A stretch of 64,000 nucleotides of DNA from Cyclobacteriaceae bacterium YHN15 (GTDB lineage: Bacteria > Bacteroidota > Bacteroidia > Cytophagales > Cyclobacteriaceae): positions 124,001-188,000 of the forward strand of contig RKQB01000004.1 of assembly GCA_003797895.1 (NCBI GenBank). Reading direction: 5' to 3'. A model generated the notes under the pieces. The model searched no databases. It saw only the letters and a list, made by a program, of their open reading frames with translations, and was not told where the DNA came from. This document shows, in pieces, positions 55,091 to 61,818 of this stretch (the first letter of the stretch is position 1; every line of letters begins with the position of its first letter). Both the position numbers and the translations under genes were made by a program.

Positions 55091-56110
55091 ATGATCATTC
55101 AACTAAAAGACGATATCAGCGAAAAGCAAAAAGATTTACTTAAAGCGGAAGTGAATCAAATAGGCTATAAAATCACAGAAGTTAAAACCCAACTCGGGGA
55201 TTACCTGGTAGGTATCGGTAAAAAAGAATTTGATGTCCGTAAAATCGGACATAAGGAAGGGATAAAAGATATTCATATAGTATCAGATGAATATAAACTG
55301 GTGTCCAAAAAGTGGAAAGTAAAACCAACTTCCATTGATTTGGGCGAGGGTGTTTGTATCAAAGACGGGGATATGGCCATCATTGCAGGCCCCTGTTCTA
55401 TAGAGTCCGAAGAACAGATTAGAAAGGTCATCCAACACCTTAAGGAAAACGGGATTAGGATGATGCGGGGAGGTGTTTTCAAACCCCGATCCAGTCCCTA
55501 TGCCTTTAGAGGACTGGGTATAGATGGACTGAAATTATGGTATAATCTTGCGAAGGAAGAGGGAATAAAAATTGTAACTGAAGTAATGCAGGTTTCCCAG
55601 ATTGAAGAAATGTACCCCTACACCGATATTTATCAAGTTGGGGCAAGGAATACCCAAAACTTCAACCTTTTGGATGAGCTGGGAAAAGTGGATAAGGCCG
55701 TAATGATAAAAAGAGGCATTTCCGGGACAATAGAGGAACTTTTACAATCTGCAGAATATGTATTCTCCGGTGGTAATGAAAAATTAATCCTGTGTGAAAG
55801 AGGAATCAGGACTTATGAAAGGGCGAGCAGAAACACTTTAGACTTAAATGCCGTACCAATACTGAAGTCAAAATCACATTTACCCGTAATGGTGGATCCT
55901 TCCCACGGGATTGGCATAAGGGAGTTTGTGCCGCAGATGGCATTGGCAGGAGTGATGGCAGGAGCAGATGGAATCATCTATGAAACACATGAAATTCCCG
56001 AAAAGGCTTATTCTGATGGCCAACAGACGCTTGATTTTGCCCAGAGTGCTCTATTAGCAGATTGGATCAGAAAAACTTTTGCACTGCGCAAAACCTTTGA
56101 TCTATTATAA
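55091..56110 (+). CDS. aroF: 3-deoxy-7-phosphoheptulonate synthase (class I beta)
   Basis: A 339-residue DAHP synthase starting the shikimate pathway. The N-terminal ~70 residues form a ferredoxin-like regulatory domain, as in the AroF/AroA type I-beta enzymes. Motifs: AIIAGPCSIESEEQ, RGGVFKPRSSPYAFRG, VGARNTQNFNLLDE and VMVDPSHGIGIREF. It is the last gene of the trp operon, linking chorismate supply to tryptophan control. No separate terminator was recognised after it. Confidence 0.96.
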   Translation: MIIQLKDDISEKQKDLLKAEVNQIGYKITEVKTQLGDYLVGIGKKEFDVRKIGHKEGIKDIHIVSDEYKLVSKKWKVKPTSIDLGEGVCIKDGDMAIIAGPCSIESEEQIRKVIQHLKENGIRMMRGGVFKPRSSPYAFRGLGIDGLKLWYNLAKEEGIKIVTEVMQVSQIEEMYPYTDIYQVGARNTQNFNLLDELGKVDKAVMIKRGISGTIEELLQSAEYVFSGGNEKLILCERGIRTYERASRNTLDLNAVPILKSKSHLPVMVDPSHGIGIREFVPQMALAGVMAGADGIIYETHEIPEKAYSDGQQTLDFAQSALLADWIRKTFALRKTFDLL

Positions 56111-56297
56111 TGATTTCGGAAGTTTTGAATTTTGCAGGAAATATTATTCCGAATAATTTATCTTTACTGTTGATTTTCAAAATTTCCAATGATGGATTTT
56201 AGGTTCATTATTTTGAATATGACAATCAGGTAATTCAAATTTGACCAGTTCTGAAAAGGACATTCAAATGAAATACAGGAAATAAACCCAAATATAA

Positions 56298-57077
56298 ATG
56301 ACTAATAAACCCAAAGACTGGGTCTTTTCAGACCCGAGATTAAAAGAGATGAAGCAGGATTATGCTGCCTATAAGGATGAGGATTTCAAGGTTTGGAAGG
56401 TTCTTTTTGAGAGACAGATTGTGAATCTTCCAAAGGCTGCATCAAAAGCCTATTTGGATGGGATTAAAGAAATTAACTTTACTGCCGATAGGATTGCTGA
56501 TTTCGACGATGTCAATAAAAGATTGGCAGAAAGTACAGGATGGGCCATACAGGTAGTTCCCGGTTTGATTGATGATGACTTGTTTTTTGGACTGATGAAC
56601 AATAAGAGATTTTGTTCCTCTACCTGGTTAAGAAAAATGGAGCAATTGGATTATCTTGAGGAACCTGATATGTTCCATGATGCATTTGCCCATATGCCCA
56701 TGTTGACAAATAAGCATTATGTTGATTTCTTGGAGAATCTCAGCGGAATTGCCTTAAAACATATAGAAAATAAATGGGCCATTGAGTTACTTTCAAGGAT
56801 TTACTGGTTTACCATTGAATTTGGCTTAATCAGAGAAGATGGTGAAACAAAAATTTATGGAGCCGGTATTTTGAGTTCAGCAGGTGAGACAAAATACAGT
56901 CTTTCCGATGAACCGGCACATAACGCTTATGATGTCAGAAGAATCTTAAACACACCCTATTGGAAAGATAAATTCCAGGATAAATATTTCATCATTGATA
57001 GCTATGAACAGCTTTATGAATCACTTTCTGAAATCGAAGATGTTCTGGAAGAAATGGTATCAGAAGCGGCAAAGTAA
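56298..57077 (+). CDS. phhA: Phenylalanine 4-monooxygenase
   Basis: A 259-residue bacterial aromatic amino acid hydroxylase converting phenylalanine to tyrosine with tetrahydropterin. The iron ligands are the two His in MFHDAFAHMPML and the Glu in FTIEFGLIRED. There is no regulatory N-terminal domain, as usual in bacteria. It lies 187 bases after the DAHP synthase gene and is followed by its own terminator. Partner tyrosine-degradation genes are not adjacent. Confidence 0.97.
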   Translation: MTNKPKDWVFSDPRLKEMKQDYAAYKDEDFKVWKVLFERQIVNLPKAASKAYLDGIKEINFTADRIADFDDVNKRLAESTGWAIQVVPGLIDDDLFFGLMNNKRFCSSTWLRKMEQLDYLEEPDMFHDAFAHMPMLTNKHYVDFLENLSGIALKHIENKWAIELLSRIYWFTIEFGLIREDGETKIYGAGILSSAGETKYSLSDEPAHNAYDVRRILNTPYWKDKFQDKYFIIDSYEQLYESLSEIEDVLEEMVSEAAK

Positions 57078-57120
57078 AGATTATGTCTTTTATTTGATTC
57101 ATAGCTAAAATTATTGAAGA

Positions 57121-57157
57121 AAAACGTTTGTGGCCAAATGGCCAGGAACGTTTTTTT
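57121..57157 (+). terminator. Terminator of phhA
   Basis: An outer stem AAAACGTT/AACGTTTT (57121-57128, 57147-57154) encloses an inner stem TGGCC/GGCCA (57131-57135, 57140-57144). A run of T residues follows. Confidence 0.85.
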
Positions 57158-57233
57158 ATTGGGATACAGGTAAAAATGATTCAGAATATTCAATTGATAT
57201 AAGTTGGTTGGATTGATTTTATAAAAAAAAGAA

Positions 57234-57827
57234 ATGAAGGTAGCGGTAATCAAATATAACGCCGGAAATGTTCAGTCCGTGCTCTATGCACTAGAACGAT
57301 TAGGAGCAGAGGCAGTATTGACTGATGATTTAGAAATAATAACTTCAGCGGATAAGGTTATTTTTCCAGGACAGGGCGAAGCAAGTACTGCTATGAAATA
57401 TTTAAAAGAAAAGCATTTGGATAAACTCATACCGCAGCTTCAACAGCCATTTTTTGGCGTTTGTTTGGGGCAACAATTGTTGTGTGAGTATTCTGAAGAG
57501 AATAATACGCGTTGTTTGGGTGTTTTTCCTGTGAAGGTAAAGAGATTTATTCCTGAAAATACTGAAGAGTTCAAAGTGCCCCATGTAGGATGGAATAATC
57601 TTTTTGATTTGAAAACGCCACTATTACAAGGGTTGGACAATGAGTCATACGTATATTATGTGCATAGTTATTATTGTGAAATAAGTGAATTTACCATTGC
57701 CACAACCCATTATATACATGATTTTGCGGGTTTGATGCATTGGAAGAATTTCTATGCGATGCAGGCACATCCAGAAAAGAGCGGAACAGTGGGAGAAAAA
57801 ATCCTGGAAAATTTCCTGAAAATATAA
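57234..57827 (+). CDS. hisH: Imidazole glycerol phosphate synthase, glutamine amidotransferase subunit
   Basis: A 197-residue class I amidotransferase supplying ammonia to HisF. Motifs: KYNAGNVQSVLYALERLG, IFPGQGEASTAM, the nucleophile in FGVCLGQQLL and His-Glu in MQAHPEKSG. It is the first of four his genes on the plus strand and begins 157 bases after phhA. Confidence 0.97.
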   Translation: MKVAVIKYNAGNVQSVLYALERLGAEAVLTDDLEIITSADKVIFPGQGEASTAMKYLKEKHLDKLIPQLQQPFFGVCLGQQLLCEYSEENNTRCLGVFPVKVKRFIPENTEEFKVPHVGWNNLFDLKTPLLQGLDNESYVYYVHSYYCEISEFTIATTHYIHDFAGLMHWKNFYAMQAHPEKSGTVGEKILENFLKI

Positions 57828-57891
57828 ACCAAATTTATGCGTCAACACGGAGTGAAAAGGTACGTGTGGGCACTATTCTAAAAAACAAAAA

Positions 57892-58611
57892 ATGCAAATA
57901 ATACCTGCAATAGATATCATAGGAGGAAAATGTGTCCGTCTGACCCAAGGAGATTATGGCCAGAAAAAAGAGTATCATGATAATCCGGTAGAAATGGCCA
58001 AGAGATTTGAGGGTGTTGGGATTCAGCGTCTTCACCTTGTAGACCTGGATGGTGCAAAAGCTAAAACGATCATCAATAAAGAAGTGCTAAGAAATATTGC
58101 AAAAGCTACATCATTAAAGATTGATTTTGGCGGAGGCGTTCAGTCTGATGCAGATATTGAAACAGCATTTCATTTGGGTGCATTTCAGGTTACAGGAGGG
58201 AGCATTGCTGTGAAAAACCCGGATCTGTTTGATTCATGGGTTGAAAAATATGGGGGAGACCGTGTTATATTAGGTGCAGATGCCAAGGATAAAAAAATAG
58301 CTATTTCGGGTTGGCAGGAGACTACCGGCTTGGATTTAATTGATTTTATTAAGGATTACCATGCCAAAGGGGTATCCTATGTGATCTGTACAGATGTTGC
58401 AAAAGACGGTTTACTACAAGGGCCATCAATTGATTTATATAAAGAGATTTTGGAGGAAATTTCAGGAATCAAATTGATTGCCAGCGGAGGAGTTTCTGAA
58501 ATTAAAGATTTGGAAAAATTGGAGGCCGTTGGTGTTTTTGGAGTGATAGTTGGAAAGGCTTATTATGAAGGAAGAATCACACTTGCCCAGTTGGCTGAAT
58601 TTTCCAAATAA
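57892..58611 (+). CDS. hisA: Phosphoribosylformimino-5-aminoimidazole carboxamide ribotide isomerase
   Basis: A 239-residue TIM barrel isomerase. The N-terminal catalytic Asp is in IPAIDIIGGKCVRLTQGDY, and the second Asp is in ICTDVAKDGLLQGPS. The duplicated phosphate sites FGGGVQS and ASGGVSE are visible. It lies between hisH and hisF. Confidence 0.97.
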   Translation: MQIIPAIDIIGGKCVRLTQGDYGQKKEYHDNPVEMAKRFEGVGIQRLHLVDLDGAKAKTIINKEVLRNIAKATSLKIDFGGGVQSDADIETAFHLGAFQVTGGSIAVKNPDLFDSWVEKYGGDRVILGADAKDKKIAISGWQETTGLDLIDFIKDYHAKGVSYVICTDVAKDGLLQGPSIDLYKEILEEISGIKLIASGGVSEIKDLEKLEAVGVFGVIVGKAYYEGRITLAQLAEFSK

Positions 58612-58685
58612 GGAATCCGTTTACATCTTAAAAAAGATGAAGTTAGATAAGTAGTAATAAAAAAAATACAGCAATGTCTCCGTAC

Positions 58686-58702
58686 ATTGTACTATGTACA
58701 AT
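58686..58702. promoter_or_regulatory. 7-3-7 palindrome just upstream of hisF
   Basis: ATTGTAC-TAT-GTACAAT is a perfect inverted repeat in the hisA-hisF gap, ending 5 bases before the hisF ATG at 58708. It could be an operator or a hairpin in the leader of hisF. Confidence 0.45.
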
Positions 58703-58707
58703 CAAAA

Positions 58708-59463
58708 ATGTTGACTAAAAGAATTATTCCCTGTCTTGATATCAAAGATGGGAGGACTGTGAAAGGTGTGAATTTTGTTCAGTTGCGGGATGCAGGTGAT
58801 CCTGTGGAACTTGCTAAAATCTATTCTGATGAGGGTGCAGATGAGTTGGTTTTTTTGGATATTACCGCTACGGTGGACAAAAGAAAAACCCTGGCAGAAC
58901 TTGTGACCAACATTGCAAAGACGATCAATATTCCCTTTACCGTTGGAGGGGGGATTTCCACTGTGGAAGATGTAAAGGTCCTTTTGAATTCCGGGGCAGA
59001 CAAGATTTCCATCAACTCAGCCGCAGTGAAAAACCCAGGAATAATCAATGAAATGGCAATGGAATTTGGTTCACAGTGTATTGTGGTAGCCATTGATACC
59101 AGAAATGTGGATGGGATCGATTTTGTCCATACGCATGGGGGAAGAATTCCAACTCTTGTACGTACCCAACAATGGGCAAAAGAAGTCTGCGATAGAGGAG
59201 CTGGTGAAATATTGCTGACCTCCATGGACCATGATGGAACCAAAGCTGGTTTTGCCAATGAAATCACCGCAGAGATATCAACCATGCTTTCCATTCCTGT
59301 CATTGCTTCAGGAGGTGCCGGCAATATGGAACATTTTAAAGATGTTTTTACCTTTGGAAGGGCGGATGCTGCCTTAGCGGCCAGTATTTTTCATTTTAAA
59401 GAAATTCCAATTCCAAATTTGAAAAGATATTTGAGAGAAATGGAAATACCGGTGAGATTATAA
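58708..59463 (+). CDS. hisF: Imidazole glycerol phosphate synthase, cyclase subunit
   Basis: A 251-residue TIM barrel. Motifs: [20 protein letters not shown] (catalytic Asp near residue 11), [25 protein letters not shown] and [10 protein letters not shown]. The start is the ATG at 58708; the frame is open seven codons further from a TTG at 58687, inside the palindrome, which I consider unlikely. Confidence 0.97.
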   Translation: MLTKRIIPCLDIKDGRTVKGVNFVQLRDAGDPVELAKIYSDEGADELVFLDITATVDKRKTLAELVTNIAKTINIPFTVGGGISTVEDVKVLLNSGADKISINSAAVKNPGIINEMAMEFGSQCIVVAIDTRNVDGIDFVHTHGGRIPTLVRTQQWAKEVCDRGAGEILLTSMDHDGTKAGFANEITAEISTMLSIPVIASGGAGNMEHFKDVFTFGRADAALAASIFHFKEIPIPNLKRYLREMEIPVRL

Positions 59464-59507
59464 AAGGCATGACTTGGAGGATATCTTCGAAAAATATATA
59501 GGCAATT

Positions 59508-60116
59508 ATGAATACTCTAAAGATAGATTTTGAAAAAGTTAATGGGTTAGTTCCTGCCATCATTCAAGACGCAGAAAGTAATATTGTTCTGATGTTGGGA
59601 TACATGAACCAAGAGGCTTTGGACCTTACTTTGAAAACCAAAAAAGTTACTTTTTACAGTAGAGTGAAAGGTAGACTTTGGACCAAGGGGGAAACTTCAG
59701 GTAATTTCCTGATGCTTGATTCCATAACTATGGATTGTGATAACGATACTCTATTGATCAAGGCAAAGCCTGTTGGTCCAGTTTGTCATACAGGGAACGA
59801 TACCTGTTTTGCTGAAGTTAATAAAAGCAAGACACTGTTTCTGGACACACTTAGGCAAATAATTAAAGAGCGAAAAAACAATCCGAGCGGGCAGTCTTAT
59901 ACTACTTCTCTTTTTGCAAGTGGCATCAATAAAATTGCGCAGAAAGTAGGAGAGGAGGCCGTGGAAATGGTGATTGAAGCCAAAGACAACAATAAAGATT
60001 TGTTATTAGGTGAAGCAGCTGATTTGTTGTTCCATTATTTGGTTTTATTGGAAGCAAAAGAAGTTGAGCTGGATGAGGTAATAGAAGTGTTGATAGACCG
60101 TCATAAAATAAAGTAA
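59508..60116 (+). CDS. hisIE: Bifunctional phosphoribosyl-AMP cyclohydrolase / phosphoribosyl-ATP pyrophosphatase
   Basis: A 202-residue fusion. HisI part (residues 1-~110): LGYMNQEALDLTLKT, LWTKGETSGN and MDCDNDTLLIKAKPVGPVCHTG. HisE part (from ~120): KVGEEAVEMVIEAKDNN and EAADLLFHYLVLLEAK. It catalyses the second and third steps of histidine synthesis, and is the last his gene here; hisG, hisD, hisC and hisB are not in the window. Confidence 0.97.
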   Translation: MNTLKIDFEKVNGLVPAIIQDAESNIVLMLGYMNQEALDLTLKTKKVTFYSRVKGRLWTKGETSGNFLMLDSITMDCDNDTLLIKAKPVGPVCHTGNDTCFAEVNKSKTLFLDTLRQIIKERKNNPSGQSYTTSLFASGINKIAQKVGEEAVEMVIEAKDNNKDLLLGEAADLLFHYLVLLEAKEVELDEVIEVLIDRHKIK

Positions 60117-60136
60117 AAATTAAACCTTTTTGAAGA

Positions 60137-60550
60137 ATGAGTAAAAGAAATGTCACTGTCCGCATGAAGGCAGACTACGAATACGAGGCCACTAATTTAC
60201 AGGGCAATAAAGTGAGCATAGACATGTATGATGCCCCAAACAAAAAAGCCCAGTCTCCGATGGACTTACTCCTTTCGGCCTTAGGGGGATGTTCTTCTGT
60301 CGATGCGGTTTTAATGATGAAAAAGAAAAGGAAGACCATAGTTGATTTTTATGTAGAGATTGAGGGTACCCGAAATGATGGAATTCCATCCTTTTATACC
60401 CACATAGAATTAAAATTCGTACTGGTTTCTCCTGATGCCAAAGAAGAAGAGTTTGCTAAAGTGGTTGCATTATCTGTTGAAAAATATTGCTCAGTAGCTT
60501 CTTCCCTAAAATCAGAAATCACCTATACCTCGGAAATCAGAAGACCCTAA
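60137..60550 (+). CDS. OsmC-family protein
   Basis: A 137-residue OsmC/Ohr-type protein. The two conserved cysteines are in LSALGGCSSVDAVLMMKKKR and EKYCSVASSLKS, and could act in peroxide reduction. It begins 20 bases after hisIE. A small hypothetical gene starts at the last base of its stop codon (TAATG). The YhfA-like subgroup of OsmC has no clear substrate. Confidence 0.9.
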   Translation: MSKRNVTVRMKADYEYEATNLQGNKVSIDMYDAPNKKAQSPMDLLLSALGGCSSVDAVLMMKKKRKTIVDFYVEIEGTRNDGIPSFYTHIELKFVLVSPDAKEEEFAKVVALSVEKYCSVASSLKSEITYTSEIRRP

Positions 60551-60789
60551 TGCGTATAGTCAAGGAATTTTCCAAACAGGAAGTCAGAATTTCGATCTTT
60601 AATTGGAACAATAAGTACATCCTTAAATATGAGTATGGTCCTATGGAACAGACTTATAAAATACCGGAAATGGATGTGTTGGATGAAAATGATCTGGATA
60701 GTTTTTGTGAAGGAGTTTTTTTTGGGGAAGTAATTTCCAGATTTAAAGAAATGGGTCAAAGCTTTCAAAAACAGATACAAAATCTTTAG
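60550..60789 (+). CDS. Small hypothetical protein coupled to osmC
   Basis: A 79-residue protein starting at the ATG overlapping the OsmC stop by one base (TAATG). No signal or membrane segment is visible. The part ISIFNWNNKYILKYEYGPMEQTY is a beta-hairpin-like stretch, followed by an acidic helix and FFGEVISRFKEMGQSF. I do not recognise the family. The tight overlap and codon use support expression. Confidence 0.7.
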   Translation: MRIVKEFSKQEVRISIFNWNNKYILKYEYGPMEQTYKIPEMDVLDENDLDSFCEGVFFGEVISRFKEMGQSFQKQIQNL

Positions 60790-60813
60790 CTTTAAGAATT
60801 AACTGAACTAGGA

Positions 60814-61818
60814 ATGGACGTTCGCACGGTGTTTTTTTCAATTTTGCTGTTAATGGGTTCTTCTTGTTCCCAATCCGAAAAATCTAATTTGGATAAGGTG
60901 GAATTAGAACTTAACGCCTTTATTTCTTTGATTGAATATGATTTTCAGACTTTGGAAGAAGAAATTGAAGAGTTAGGGGAATTCGTAATGAATCTTTATG
61001 AAAATGAAGAAGTGATTTTATCAAAAGTAAATAAAAATAAGTACAAGTTTATTGGAGGTTTTTCGAATGTTTCTCCAAACGAAGATTCTAACTTAAGTAC
61101 AATTTACATTTCGCAAAAAGCGAAGGATAAAGCGGAAGCGATGAAACTGCTTTACCTCACGAACCCCCTTGATTCAGCCTTTAAAGCGATAATTGAAAAG
61201 TATCCTGTAGTTTCACAGGTTTATTTTAACAGTGACCTGCAAATTAATCGATTGTATCCACCCTATGATGCCTTTTCCATGTTGGAACCGGATCTTGATC
61301 TCACATCATTTAATTTTTATTATTTAGCTGATGAGCATTATAATCCCAACAAGGAAATAGTTTGGATAGATGAAATTTACGCAGATCCTGTTGGAAAAGG
61401 ATGGATGATATCTTTGTTAAATCCCGTTTATGTTGGTGAAGATTTAAAAATGGTTTTGGCATTTGATATTACTTTGAACGATATCATAGAATCTTATTTG
61501 GATAAGTTTGACCGCAATTTTGTCATTATTGATTCGACAGGAAAATTGGTTGCGGGAAAGTCAAAAGGGATTGAAGCACTTTCTCTACCCCCTTTAAAAA
61601 ATCACACTTACACCCAAACCATTACTTCTGATAGTTTTAAAATAGATGATTTCAATTTATTTAGAAGTAAAAGCAAAGAAGTGAGGAAATTAGCATCTCA
61701 AGTTATTCTTGCAAATGAAGTAGAACACACCTTAAACGATTCAGGTTTAGAAATCAATATTTCTGTTGCTAAAATGGCCACATTGAATTGGTATGTGCTT
61801 GATTTAACGTTCAAATGA
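60814..61818 (+). CDS. Lipoprotein with Cache-like sensor domain
   Basis: A 334-residue lipoprotein (LLLMGSSCSQ, probable lipobox Cys18). The rest resembles a periplasmic double-Cache sensor: a long N-terminal helix (residues ~25-60), then EIVWIDEIYADPVGKGWMIS, LNPVYVGEDLKMVLAFDITL and NFVIIDSTGKLVAG. It carries no output domain. Its stop overlaps the start of the histidine kinase gene by 4 bases. It is therefore probably a ligand-sensing partner of that kinase, but the assignment to Cache is by pattern only. Confidence 0.72.
   Translation: MDVRTVFFSILLLMGSSCSQSEKSNLDKVELELNAFISLIEYDFQTLEEEIEELGEFVMNLYENEEVILSKVNKNKYKFIGGFSNVSPNEDSNLSTIYISQKAKDKAEAMKLLYLTNPLDSAFKAIIEKYPVVSQVYFNSDLQINRLYPPYDAFSMLEPDLDLTSFNFYYLADEHYNPNKEIVWIDEIYADPVGKGWMISLLNPVYVGEDLKMVLAFDITLNDIIESYLDKFDRNFVIIDSTGKLVAGKSKGIEALSLPPLKNHTYTQTITSDSFKIDDFNLFRSKSKEVRKLASQVILANEVEHTLNDSGLEINISVAKMATLNWYVLDLTFK

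Noticed and set aside
57078..57233. Possible His attenuator before hisH
   Set aside because: I looked for a leader peptide with consecutive His codons; only the phhA terminator is there, and no CAT/CAC run.
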